A DNA stretch of 64,000 nt from Pseudodesulfovibrio nedwellii (GTDB lineage: Bacteria; Desulfobacterota; Desulfovibrionia; Desulfovibrionales; Desulfovibrionaceae): contig NZ_AP026709.1 in assembly GCF_027923765.1 (NCBI RefSeq), positions 2,165,501 through 2,229,500 on the forward strand. The letters run 5' to 3'. This document shows positions 1 to 7,755 of the stretch, piece after piece. Position 1 is the first letter of the stretch. Every line of letters starts with the position of its first letter. A program made the position numbers and the translations under genes. The notes below the pieces were generated by a model. That model was not told the origin of the DNA, did not search any database, and saw only the letters and a list, made by a program, of their open reading frames with translations.

Positions 1-1310
1 TCACGAAGCAAGAGGCATTGGATTACCATTCCGACAAACGCAAGGGCAAACTGGAGGTCATCTCCATCAAGCCGTGCGAAAACCAGAAGCATCTGTCCAT
101 GGCATACAGCCCGGGCGTTGCCGAAGCATGCCGCGAAATTGCTGCGGACAAAGAAAAGGTCTACGACTACACCAACAAAGGGAACCTCGTTGCAGTCGTC
201 TCCAACGGTACCGCCGTTCTGGGCCTTGGCAACATCGGCCCCGAAGCCGGTAAACCGGTCATGGAAGGCAAGGGCGTTCTGTTCAAAATTTTCTCTGATA
301 TCGATGTCTACGACATCAACATCGACGCCAAAACGCCTGATGAAATCGTTTCTTTCTGCAAAATGCTCGAACCCACCTTCGGCGGCATCAACCTCGAAGA
401 CATCAAGGCTCCCGAATGCTTTGAGATCGAGACCCGTCTCAAAAAAGAAATGGGTATTCCCGTTTTCCATGACGACCAGCACGGTACAGCCATCATTTCT
501 GCCGCAGGAATCATGAATGCGCTCGAAATCTCCGGTAAAAAGATCGAAGAAATCAAGATCGTTGTTTCCGGTGCCGGAGCCGCTGCCATCGCCTGTTCCA
601 ATCTCTACGTTCACATGGGCATCAAGCGCGAAAACATCTTCATGTTCGATTCCCGTGGCCTGATCCACGCCGGACGCGAAGGTCTCAACGAATTCAAACA
701 GAGCTTTGCTCAGGCTGAAGATCGCGGTTCTCTGGCCGACTGCATGGTTGGCGCCGACATGTTCCTGGGCCTGTCCGTCAAGGACGCCATCAATCAGGAT
801 ATGGTCAAGACCATGGCCGATAATGCCATCATCTTTGCCTGCGCCAACCCCGATCCAGAAATTCCGTACACCGACGTCAAGGAAGTACGCCCCGACATCA
901 TCATGGGCACAGGTCGTTCCGACTTCCCCAACCAGGTGAACAACGTCCTCGGCTTCCCGTTCATCTTCCGCGGTGCGCTCGACTGCCGCGCCTCGACCAT
1001 CAACGAAGAAATGAAAATAGCCGCTGCCGACGCTCTGGCCAAACTGGCCAAGGAACCCGTTGCTCAGGACATCTGCGACGCTTACGGCGTGGACAGTCTG
1101 GACTTCGGCATCGACTACATCATTCCCAAGCCGCTTGATCCGCGTGTGCTGACCTGGCTGGCTCCTGCTGTTGCCAAGGCCGCCATGGATACCGGCGTTG
1201 CCAAAATCCAGCTCGACCTCGACCAGTACAAGAAAGACCTCGAAGCCCGTATGGAAGCTTCCAAAGCCCGTACCAAGGCCGTGGTCGATTCCTTCGATTA
1301 CGACATCTAG
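1..1310 (+). CDS. NAD(P)-dependent malic enzyme, 5' end outside window
   Basis: Oxidative decarboxylation of malate to pyruvate, linking C4 metabolism to the pyruvate pool. The reading frame is open to the left edge (codons from position 3 read T-K-Q-E-A before the first in-window TTG at 18), so the true start lies upstream and the track start at 18 is only an artefact. About 435 residues are visible, the size of the short bacterial malic enzyme form without a phosphotransacetylase tail. Family signatures seen: the malic N-domain segment [10 protein letters not shown], the FHDDQHGT metal and substrate motif near residue 155, and a Rossmann NAD segment [12 protein letters not shown]. An intrinsic terminator follows at 1335. 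Cofactor preference (NAD or NADP) cannot be read safely. Confidence 0.93.
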   Translation, partial: TKQEALDYHSDKRKGKLEVISIKPCENQKHLSMAYSPGVAEACREIAADKEKVYDYTNKGNLVAVVSNGTAVLGLGNIGPEAGKPVMEGKGVLFKIFSDIDVYDINIDAKTPDEIVSFCKMLEPTFGGINLEDIKAPECFEIETRLKKEMGIPVFHDDQHGTAIISAAGIMNALEISGKKIEEIKIVVSGAGAAAIACSNLYVHMGIKRENIFMFDSRGLIHAGREGLNEFKQSFAQAEDRGSLADCMVGADMFLGLSVKDAINQDMVKTMADNAIIFACANPDPEIPYTDVKEVRPDIIMGTGRSDFPNQVNNVLGFPFIFRGALDCRASTINEEMKIAAADALAKLAKEPVAQDICDAYGVDSLDFGIDYIIPKPLDPRVLTWLAPAVAKAAMDTGVAKIQLDLDQYKKDLEARMEASKARTKAVVDSFDYDI

Positions 1311-1334
1311 TCCTTTAGACTAAATCATCAAATC

Positions 1335-1369
1335 AAGCCCTGTCTCGGATAATCGAGGCAGGGCTTTTT
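1335..1369 (+). terminator. Intrinsic terminator of the malic enzyme gene
   Basis: Stem AAGCCCTG (1335-1342) pairs with CAGGGCTT (1359-1366), with inner CTCG/CGAG pairs, followed by a T run to 1369. It lies 25 bases after the stop codon. Confidence 0.9.
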
Positions 1370-1390
1370 ATGGTCGTTTTCATTTTGGGA

Positions 1391-1499
1391 AGGCAGCCTC
1401 CGGCGGGCCTACCGGCGGTCGCCTTCTGCGGGACCAGAGAACCTTTTGAAAAAGGTTCTCTGGACTCTCCAAAACTTTTTGTCGCTCGCTCCGCTCGGG
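1391..1499 (+). repeat. Dispersed intergenic repeat, H module copy 1
   Basis: C/G-rich opening (CCTCCGGCGGGCC) followed by a perfect 14-bp hairpin: CCAGAGAACCTTTT (1434-1447) and its complement (1450-1463), then ACTCTCCAAAACTTTTTG. The same string recurs inverted at 37978-38075 and in shortened form at 48937-48985. Here it lies downstream of the malic enzyme terminator. A short reading frame crosses it on the minus strand but has no gene-like features. Confidence 0.75.
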
Positions 1500-1540
1500 G
1501 TCATTCGGTTGCGACAGGTTAACTTTGAAAAAAGAACAAA

Positions 1541-1610
1541 TTGCACCGACAGGTGCACAATGGGATCCCAAAGGGCACAACCCTTTGGCTGGTGCAGGAC
1601 AGCGTCCTGC
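1541..1610. repeat. Cluster of three short hairpins in a 375-base gene-free stretch
   Basis: Three consecutive inverted repeats: GCACC/GGTGC (1543-1547, 1552-1556), CCAAAGGG/CCCTTTGG (1568-1575, 1581-1588) and GCAGGAC/GTCCTGC (1594-1600, 1604-1610). A 10-base palindrome TGGGATCCCA at 1561-1570 overlaps the second. No T run follows, so this is not a simple terminator; it may be a repeat module or a structured RNA. Confidence 0.5.
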
Positions 1611-1684
1611 TTGTTCGATTCTATCCGTCGAAAACAATTTCCAACCCCATTGCCCGATGGCTGGTTGTCCTTTATACTTGGTGC

Positions 1685-1864
1685 ATGGATGAAAAAACAA
1701 TTGAAGAACTCCACACACTGGCCGAGGAAAACGGTATCGACCCAGAAGCTCTGCTGGCAATCGCCAACGCTGACGGGTTACCCGAAAATCTTCAGGACGC
1801 CATAGCCGCAGTACTCGGCGACGTCGCGACTTTTGGTCATGCGCTGAACAAACTGGATAAATAG
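1685..1864 (+). CDS. Small acidic protein of unknown function, upstream of thpR
   Basis: A 59-residue, helix-prone, acidic protein starting MDEKTIEELH and ending NKLDK. The ATG at 1685 is preferred because the upstream extension of the same frame runs through the hairpin cluster and reads as non-coding. It stops two bases before the thpR start codon, which suggests co-translation. No family recognised. No cysteines, no membrane segment; the composition resembles small regulatory or adaptor proteins but no function can be assigned. Confidence 0.6.
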   Translation: MDEKTIEELHTLAEENGIDPEALLAIANADGLPENLQDAIAAVLGDVATFGHALNKLDK

Positions 1865-1866
1865 CC

Positions 1867-2424
1867 ATGCCTCGCCTCTTTATCGGCCTTGGGCTGCCAG
1901 ACTCTTATCAACAAACCGTGAAGCCCTTCACAGACAATCTCAACACAGGATTGGACTCATCCGTGCGCTGGATTCGCCCCGGCAACTGGCATCTAACGCT
2001 TAAGTTTCTGGGGAACACCGACGAAAAGGATATTCCCACTATCGTTGATGCGCTTTCATCCATTCATTTCCCACAATTTCCCATGCAGGCAGGAGACGCA
2101 GGGGCCTTTCCAAATGTAAACAGACCTCGTGAGATCTGGCTGGGACTCAAGCAAGGGGCGCAACAATGCGCTGATCTGGCAGACATGATCGAAGACGCTC
2201 TGACGAACATGGGCGTAGCTCGGGAAAAGAAACGATTTCGCCCCCACCTGACTATCGGATGGATCAAAAAAACGGGGCAGGACGACTGGAAATCCATTCT
2301 CACCACAGCGAATCAAGACTGGCCTATTTTCACGACAGAACGGTTCACCCTATGGCAGAGTGAACTCAAACCGACCGGCGCGGTGCATACTGTGCTGAAT
2401 AATTTCTCTTTGAGAACTGACTAA
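1867..2424 (+). CDS. thpR: RNA 2',3'-cyclic phosphodiesterase
   Basis: Member of the 2H phosphoesterase family (ThpR, formerly 2'-5' RNA ligase LigT). These enzymes open 2',3'-cyclic phosphates on RNA ends. The 185-residue length is standard. The two catalytic H-x-T-x motifs are visible: WHLTLKFLG near residue 40 and PHLTIGWI near residue 123. The small gene at 1685 ends two bases upstream. The stop codon overlaps that of the convergent xthA by three bases, leaving no space for a terminator between them. Confidence 0.9.
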   Translation: MPRLFIGLGLPDSYQQTVKPFTDNLNTGLDSSVRWIRPGNWHLTLKFLGNTDEKDIPTIVDALSSIHFPQFPMQAGDAGAFPNVNRPREIWLGLKQGAQQCADLADMIEDALTNMGVAREKKRFRPHLTIGWIKKTGQDDWKSILTTANQDWPIFTTERFTLWQSELKPTGAVHTVLNNFSLRTD

Positions 2425-3188
2425 ACGTCAATCTCAACAGCCACAGGGCAGTGGTCTGAACCCATGACATCGGGTTCGATCCATGCGCCCACGACCTTGT
2501 CTTTCAATTCTTCGGACACAAAGAAATAATCAATGCGCCATCCCGCATTATTTTTACGGGCATTAAAACGGTAAGACCACCACGAATAATGGTGTGGTCC
2601 TTCTTCAAACATGCGGAAGGTATCCACATAACCGGCAGCAATAAACTTATCGATCCACGCTCGTTCACTGGGCAAAAAGCCTGAACGGTTCGAGTTTGGT
2701 TTGGGATTCTTCAAATCAATCTCGGTATGTGCGGTATTAAAATCACCACCCACCACAATAGGTTTGTCCTTCCGCAGTTCCTCAGCATATTCGAGAAAAC
2801 AATCGTAGAAGCCCATCTTGAAGTCGAGCCGCTCGTCCGACATCTGACCGTTGGGGAAATAAATATTGAAGAGATGAAAATCCGGGTATTCAAGATGGAG
2901 TACACGGCCTTCATTCTGAAAACGAGGGTCAGGAAGCCCCATGGTCACGGCCATCGGTTCCGGGTTGGAAAAACAGGCCACACCGGAATAGCCTTTCTTT
3001 TTCTTGGACCAATTCCAGTAATAATTGGAATAGGAATCCGGTTCGCGATCATCTTCGCCGAGCTGATCGGGGTGGGCCTTGGTTTCCTGCAGCATAACCA
3101 CATCACCGCCGCAACCGTCCAACCAGTCGCGAAAATCCTTTTTGATCACGGCACGATAGCCGTTAACATTCCAGGAGTAGATGATCAT
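2421..3188 (-). CDS. xthA: Exodeoxyribonuclease III family AP endonuclease
   Basis: DNA-repair nuclease of the exonuclease III (Xth) family, acting at abasic sites and 3' ends. The 255-residue protein begins MIIYSWNVNGYRA. I chose the ATG at 3188 because GGAGG lies five bases upstream; a longer frame to 3227 would add 13 residues that cross the terminator. Conserved motifs: LQETKAH (metal-binding Glu), GGDFNTAHTE and the terminal GSDHCPV with the catalytic Asp-His. The U-tract of the upstream terminator (3201-3206) almost touches the ribosome binding site. Confidence 0.94.
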   Translation of the reverse strand: MIIYSWNVNGYRAVIKKDFRDWLDGCGGDVVMLQETKAHPDQLGEDDREPDSYSNYYWNWSKKKKGYSGVACFSNPEPMAVTMGLPDPRFQNEGRVLHLEYPDFHLFNIYFPNGQMSDERLDFKMGFYDCFLEYAEELRKDKPIVVGGDFNTAHTEIDLKNPKPNSNRSGFLPSERAWIDKFIAAGYVDTFRMFEEGPHHYSWWSYRFNARKNNAGWRIDYFFVSEELKDKVVGAWIEPDVMGSDHCPVAVEIDV

Positions 3189-3200
3189 GCGCACCTCCAG

Positions 3201-3238
3201 AAAAAATGAAGGGGAACCGGTTTGCACCGATTCCCCTG
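3201..3238 (-). terminator. Intrinsic terminator between the small membrane gene and xthA
   Basis: Reading the minus strand, stem GGGGAATCGGT pairs with ACCGGTTCCCC around a GCAA loop (one mismatch), followed by a run of six T (3206-3201). The xthA ribosome binding site begins directly after the T run. Confidence 0.8.
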
Positions 3239-3261
3239 AAGTGCCGCAATGCGGCCGAAAA

Positions 3262-3351
3262 CTAGTGTTCGTTCGGGGAACTGACCTTGATCATCACCAA
3301 AGCGCCGATCGTCAGGGACAGACCCAGGAAAAACCAAAAATAACCCATCAT
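3262..3351 (-). CDS. Single-pass membrane microprotein
   Basis: A 29-residue protein starting MMGYFWFF with one hydrophobic helix of about 20 residues and a short polar tail ending SSPNEH. The start at 3351 is supported by GGAGG eight bases upstream; the longer frame to 3444 lacks a binding site and is unlike protein. Followed by a good terminator, so it looks like its own transcription unit. No family recognised. Alternative: a chance open frame, but the strong ribosome binding site and terminator argue against it. Confidence 0.65.
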   Translation of the reverse strand: MMGYFWFFLGLSLTIGALVMIKVSSPNEH

Positions 3352-3477
3352 AATCGTATCCTCCGTAAAATCTCGATTAGTCAGTAGACTTTTATCAGAA
3401 AGTTTGGCGGATGGAAAGACGATTCCTCGTAAACACACAGTCAAATATCGTTTATTGTTTTACGCTGAAATGCAATT

Positions 3478-4065
3478 TTATGGCTCTATGGTTGAACCAA
3501 GCACTTTTAAAAATTCCCGCATCCACTCGGGATGGGCAGGCCATGCTGGACCGGTAACAATGTTCCCGTCGACGCAGGCATTGGAAAACGTTTCATTGAC
3601 TTCGCACCATGTAGCGCCTGCGGCTTCAATGTCAGGCTTGACCGCGGGATAGCCCGTGCAGGACTTGCCCTTAATTACATCGGCGGCTGTCAACAGCTGC
3701 TGACCATGGCAGACTGCGGCAATGGGCTTGTTCGCCTTGGCAAAATGTTGCACACAGGCAATCACAGCCGGGTCCAGACGCAAATATTCAGGGGACCGTC
3801 CGCCGGGAATTACCAGCGCGTCGTAGTCTTCTGCTTTAATTTCATCAAAAGTAGCCGTGATCATGAAGTTGTGTCCCGGTTTTTCCGAATAGGTCTGATG
3901 CCCTTCAAAGTCGTGCACAGCCGTGGCCACGGTTTCTCCCGCCTTTTTACCGGGGCAAACGGAATCCACGGTATGCCCCACCATCAGAAGCATCTGGAAT
4001 GGCACCATTGCCTCATAATCTTCCACGAAATCACCAACCAAAAGCAGAATTTTCTTTGCAGCCAT
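3478..4065 (-). CDS. DJ-1/PfpI family protein
   Basis: A 195-residue protein of the DJ-1/PfpI superfamily (class I glutamine-amidotransferase fold). Members act as chaperones, glyoxalase or deglycase-like enzymes, or intracellular peptidases. The nucleophile elbow is present as AVCHGQQLL near residue 115, and the conserved acidic residue lies in DFVEDYE near the N-terminus. The start at 4065 has GGAGG five bases upstream; a longer frame reaches 4368 but overlaps the divergent flavoprotein gene. A role in carbonyl or oxidative stress is inference from family only. Confidence 0.88.
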   Translation of the reverse strand: MAAKKILLLVGDFVEDYEAMVPFQMLLMVGHTVDSVCPGKKAGETVATAVHDFEGHQTYSEKPGHNFMITATFDEIKAEDYDALVIPGGRSPEYLRLDPAVIACVQHFAKANKPIAAVCHGQQLLTAADVIKGKSCTGYPAVKPDIEAAGATWCEVNETFSNACVDGNIVTGPAWPAHPEWMREFLKVLGSTIEP

Positions 4066-4189
4066 GAGGTCCTCCAAAATGTTCGGATTTGACTTTATTC
4101 TGTGGTCCTCATCCTTTTTTTTGTCAACCACCCTTATGTGACGAAAGCACGAGCTTGCCTCGCACCCCGCTCTGCCGTAGAACGTCCCC

Positions 4190-5359
4190 ATGGCACACAA
4201 CGACGTTCTTATTCTTGGAGCCGGAGCTTCCGGCCTGTATTGCGCCATGACCGCCGCCAAACGCGGCCTCAAGGTCATGGTTCTGGACCACGGCGCCAAG
4301 CCTGCACGCAAAATTCGCGTGTCCGGCGGGGGCAAGTGTAATTTCACCAACCTGGATGTGACGCACACCGATTACATCTGTCGGAATCCACATTTCGTAA
4401 AATCCGCATTGGCGCGTCTTTCTCCGTGGGATGTAATCACGCTTCTGGCCGAAGACAGCATCACCTATGAGGAACGCGAGCACGGCCAGCTCTTCACCGA
4501 GCAGGGGGCCGGAAAAGTCGCAGGGTCTCTGATGACCCGGTGTACCCGAGCTGGAGTGAATGTCAGAATGGGATGCGAAATAAAAAACGTATCCGGGACC
4601 GGACCGTTTACCGTGACAATCAGCGATGACGTCGTCACTGCGGACAAACTGGTTATCGCTTTGGGTGGTCCGTCATGGCCTCAGGTCGGAGCCACGGACC
4701 TCGGCTTCCGGCTTGCGAAACAATTCGGCCTACAGATGGTCTCACCTCGTCCGGGATTGGTCCCGCTAATATTTCCAAAGCAACTGCAAGACTTTTGCCG
4801 AGACATGGCAGGAAACGCTTTACCAGCCACAGTGGAAACCGGGGGTACTCGCTTCACTGACCCGTTACTGTTTACCCACAAGGGAATTTCCGGCCCGGCC
4901 ACGTTACAAGCGTCGTCGTACTGGCGCACTGGAAAGCCTGTAATTATTGATTTTCTGCCGAATCAACCATTGGAAGATTTTATTGAGGAGCACCGAAGCT
5001 CCAATGCTCAGTTCCGCAACCTACTGGGCCATGTCATGCCCAAACGGTTGCCCGGCTTGCTCGTCTCAGGCGCACTCGGCGAGACATCCGTCAGCCAACT
5101 TTCTGCAAAACAAATCGAAGCGGCCGCCAACCGGATTCACCGGTTCACGGTGGTCCCGGCGTCTACAGAAGGCTACGCCAAGGCTGAAGTCTGCGTAGGT
5201 GGAATCGACACCGACGAAATTTCATCCAAAACCATGGAGTGCAAAAACGTCCCGGGCCTTTCCATCATCGGAGAAGCCATGGACGTAACCGGACACCTCG
5301 GCGGGTTCAACCTGCATTGGGCATTCGCATCTGGTGCTGCTTGCGGAGAACACCTATAA
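4190..5359 (+). CDS. BaiN/YhiN (HI0933) family FAD-dependent oxidoreductase
   Basis: A 389-residue flavoprotein with an N-terminal dinucleotide-binding motif VLILGAGASGLYCAM and the family-specific segment RVSGGGKCNFTN near residue 45. A second conserved region GGPSWPQVGATDLG occurs near residue 160, and a C-terminal FAD contact is in GEAMDVTGHLGGFNLHWA. The length is standard. Cellular substrate is not established for most members of this family. The start region overlaps nothing on the same strand, and a bidirectional hairpin follows at 5406. Confidence 0.9.
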   Translation: MAHNDVLILGAGASGLYCAMTAAKRGLKVMVLDHGAKPARKIRVSGGGKCNFTNLDVTHTDYICRNPHFVKSALARLSPWDVITLLAEDSITYEEREHGQLFTEQGAGKVAGSLMTRCTRAGVNVRMGCEIKNVSGTGPFTVTISDDVVTADKLVIALGGPSWPQVGATDLGFRLAKQFGLQMVSPRPGLVPLIFPKQLQDFCRDMAGNALPATVETGGTRFTDPLLFTHKGISGPATLQASSYWRTGKPVIIDFLPNQPLEDFIEEHRSSNAQFRNLLGHVMPKRLPGLLVSGALGETSVSQLSAKQIEAAANRIHRFTVVPASTEGYAKAEVCVGGIDTDEISSKTMECKNVPGLSIIGEAMDVTGHLGGFNLHWAFASGAACGEHL

Positions 5360-5405
5360 AAACGGTTGTGTAAAGCGCTGCGCTGCCACACTGATTAAAA
5401 AAAGG

Positions 5406-5443
5406 AAGAAGGGGAGAGACACTTGAGTGTCTCTCCCCTTCTT
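5406..5443. terminator. Bidirectional hairpin terminator
   Basis: Perfect 18-bp stem: AAGAAGGGGAGAGACACT (5406-5423) and its complement (5426-5443). Seven T follow on the minus strand (A run at 5397-5403), so it clearly terminates rdgB; it also closes the convergent flavoprotein gene. Confidence 0.88.
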
Positions 5444-5471
5444 GTATCAAATACTATTGAAAAGTTGAGAA

Positions 5472-6080
5472 TTAGGCCTGAGCCTTCTCCCAAAAATCCG
5501 GCCAGAGTTTAAGCAATTTTTGCATGGCGTTACCACGATGAGAACGCTTATTTTTGACGTCGGCATCCAATTCAGCCACATGGCAGCCCAATTCAGGGTC
5601 GATGACGATGACGTCGTACCCAAAACCGCCTTTTCCCTTGTAGCCGTGTCCCACCTGAATTTCGTAAGCTCCATCCGTATTGATTTCTTGGCCGTTGGGC
5701 GCGGTAGCGGCCATGACGCAACGGTAACGTCCCGTGCGTTTATCGTCGGAAACGTCTTTCATCTCAGCCAGCATTTTTTCATTATTGGCGTGATCGTCGC
5801 AGTCTTCGCCAGCGTACCGGGCGGAGTATACGCCGGGACGAGCGTCCAACGCATCGATTTCAATGCCGGAATCGTCTGCTACCGCCACAAGACCGGTAAT
5901 CTTTGCCACTGTGCGCGCCTTGATGAAAGCGTTCTCAAGAAAAGTGTCACCGGTTTCAGGAATGTCTCCGATCTCCGGGAACTCAGACAGGCTCTTCACC
6001 TGCACGCCGAATGGCTCCAGCATGGAGGAAAGTTCTTTAATTTTGCCTTTATTATTGGTGGCGAGGACAATGGTTTTCAT
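5472..6080 (-). CDS. rdgB: XTP/dITP pyrophosphatase (non-canonical purine NTPase)
   Basis: House-cleaning nucleotidase of the HAM1/RdgB family, hydrolysing ITP, XTP and dITP to monophosphates to keep them out of nucleic acids. The 202-residue length is typical. Conserved motifs are TNNKGKIKEL at the N-terminus, the VADDSGIEIDAL segment near residue 67 carrying the general-base Asp, PGVYSARYAG, and GGFGYDVI near residue 150. It lies downstream of the PAS histidine kinase on the same strand with a 90-base gap, so it may be separately transcribed. Confidence 0.94.
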   Translation of the reverse strand: MKTIVLATNNKGKIKELSSMLEPFGVQVKSLSEFPEIGDIPETGDTFLENAFIKARTVAKITGLVAVADDSGIEIDALDARPGVYSARYAGEDCDDHANNEKMLAEMKDVSDDKRTGRYRCVMAATAPNGQEINTDGAYEIQVGHGYKGKGGFGYDVIVIDPELGCHVAELDADVKNKRSHRGNAMQKLLKLWPDFWEKAQA

Positions 6081-6171
6081 GGCTATCCCTTGTGCGGCTA
6101 TCGGTTCGGAACCACGTTACCACACCCCTTACGGGATGTGGCAACCTGAAAAAATATGTTGTGAGGATTCT

Positions 6172-7653
6172 TTACTCGGACTCAGCGTCTTCCGCAACCG
6201 CGAGCAATGGCGGAAGGAACAGGGTCAATTTGGTCCCGATCTTTTCCACAGAAACCAGATCAACCTGTCCACCAATTTCAGCAATAATCTTTCTAGTCTG
6301 AGCAAGACCAAGTCCTGCCCCTTTATCTCGGGTAGAAAAAAACGGGCTGAATATCTTATCGCGAATTTCAAGCGGGATACCCTCGCCGGTGTCCTCCACG
6401 GAAAGCACGGCGTGATCCTGGTTCATGCAAGTGGTGACAAACAGCTTACCACCGTCGAGCATGGCCTCCAGAGCATTTTTGACCAAATTGATAAGACATT
6501 GCTTAATAAGGTCCGGATTGGCCTGCACACGCGCCATGGTCGGGTCCAGGTCCACATGCGCTACCACTTTCTGATTGGAACACGGCAAACGCATGACGTT
6601 CATGGTGGTTTCCACCAATTCGTTCAGGTCCACCTCTTTGACCTCTGCACCAGTGGGACGGGTAAAATTAAGCAGGCTCTTGAGTATCTCGTCCAGCCGT
6701 TTGGATTCGTCGAGTATAATGGACAGCTTTTCACGAGCCTTGTCGTCCATGCCTTCATACCGCATGAGAGAATTGGCAAAACCACTGATGGAAAAAAGCG
6801 GATTACGAATTTCATGGGCCATATAGGTCGACAACTCTCCGATAGACGCCAGTTTTTCCGCCTGCTGCAAACGATTTTCCATAGATGTCCGAAGGGTGAT
6901 GTCTCGTCGGGAGGCCACCACATGATTGACAGTTCCGTCTTCATCAAAAATCGGCGTAATGTAGACTCGAAAATACCGAACGCGACCATCTTCCCCGACA
7001 TGACTCGTCAAAGCTTCAGCCGGAGCCCGTGTAGACATAGCCTGTTGGAATGGGTCCTGAGAAAACTCACACTCGCCGTTACTGGAATCCGTAAAAACTT
7101 CGCAGTAGAAACGCCCCAGGATTTCACGTTTGGGAACTCCCTGCTTATCCACCACAACCTTGTTCATACCTATCACCTTGCCATCATGATCTAGAAACAA
7201 TATTTCCTGATCAATCTGATCGACAATGGTCTTAAGCATATTCTGAGTATGAAGCAGGTCTATTTTGCAGGCCACCCAGACTTTATCGGAAGTCAGTAAG
7301 TTGATAAAAAAACTGGCGGCACTGCGTTCCACCAACGTGATGCTCGGCGGTAAATAGTTACGCAGCTCATATATCAGGCTCGGACGACCTGTGGCTTCGA
7401 TAATCATGTTGATCTCGGGGTGATGCTCCAGCATGGTCTTGTACCCGGCATAGGTGGGGATATGTCGACCCGAATCGTCAGCTTCGGGCAGGACGCTCTC
7501 TCCCGGAAGGGCCGCAGCGACTACGCCGATTTCCTTCAGCGCTTCATCGTTGCTCTGGTCCTTGAACATTTGCCAAAACGTCAAAAGGGCGGGGATATCG
7601 CCGATGACGCCGATGACATACCGTTTGTCATTGATACACGAAGCTCCGAGCAA
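6172..7653 (-). CDS. PAS sensor histidine kinase with N-terminal Rossmann-like domain
   Basis: Cytoplasmic sensor kinase of about 493 residues. No membrane segment. Residues about 10-135 look like a dinucleotide-binding (Rossmann) fold: VIGVIGDIPALL, then an IEATGRPSLIYEL strand-helix as in Gfo/Idh or homoserine dehydrogenase-type proteins. A PAS domain follows (about 145-255), then HisKA with H-box YMAHEIRNP (phospho-acceptor His near 280) and HATPase_c with N-box NLVKNALEAM, DTGEGI and GAGLGLA. I chose the TTG at 7653 because AGGAGG lies five bases upstream; an alternative frame to 7734 lacks a binding site. No response regulator is adjacent. Confidence 0.88.
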   Translation of the reverse strand: MLGASCINDKRYVIGVIGDIPALLTFWQMFKDQSNDEALKEIGVVAAALPGESVLPEADDSGRHIPTYAGYKTMLEHHPEINMIIEATGRPSLIYELRNYLPPSITLVERSAASFFINLLTSDKVWVACKIDLLHTQNMLKTIVDQIDQEILFLDHDGKVIGMNKVVVDKQGVPKREILGRFYCEVFTDSSNGECEFSQDPFQQAMSTRAPAEALTSHVGEDGRVRYFRVYITPIFDEDGTVNHVVASRRDITLRTSMENRLQQAEKLASIGELSTYMAHEIRNPLFSISGFANSLMRYEGMDDKAREKLSIILDESKRLDEILKSLLNFTRPTGAEVKEVDLNELVETTMNVMRLPCSNQKVVAHVDLDPTMARVQANPDLIKQCLINLVKNALEAMLDGGKLFVTTCMNQDHAVLSVEDTGEGIPLEIRDKIFSPFFSTRDKGAGLGLAQTRKIIAEIGGQVDLVSVEKIGTKLTLFLPPLLAVAEDAESE

Positions 7654-7755
7654 TTTGACCTCCTCTCCGTACCTGTGCACACTTGTCCGAGCCGGACTCT
7701 GGTTTCCGGCTTTCCAATAATACAGCATTTGCAAAGCCAGAGCAAAGGAAATGAA

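Noticed and set aside
1380..1868. Minus-strand 162-codon frame across the first H module
   Set aside because: It reads the repeat and hairpin cluster, and overlaps the better-supported small gene at 1685.
5863..7194. 443-codon open frame on the plus strand across rdgB and the histidine kinase
   Set aside because: Lies antisense to two well-supported genes with clear motifs, and has no ribosome binding site or family signature.
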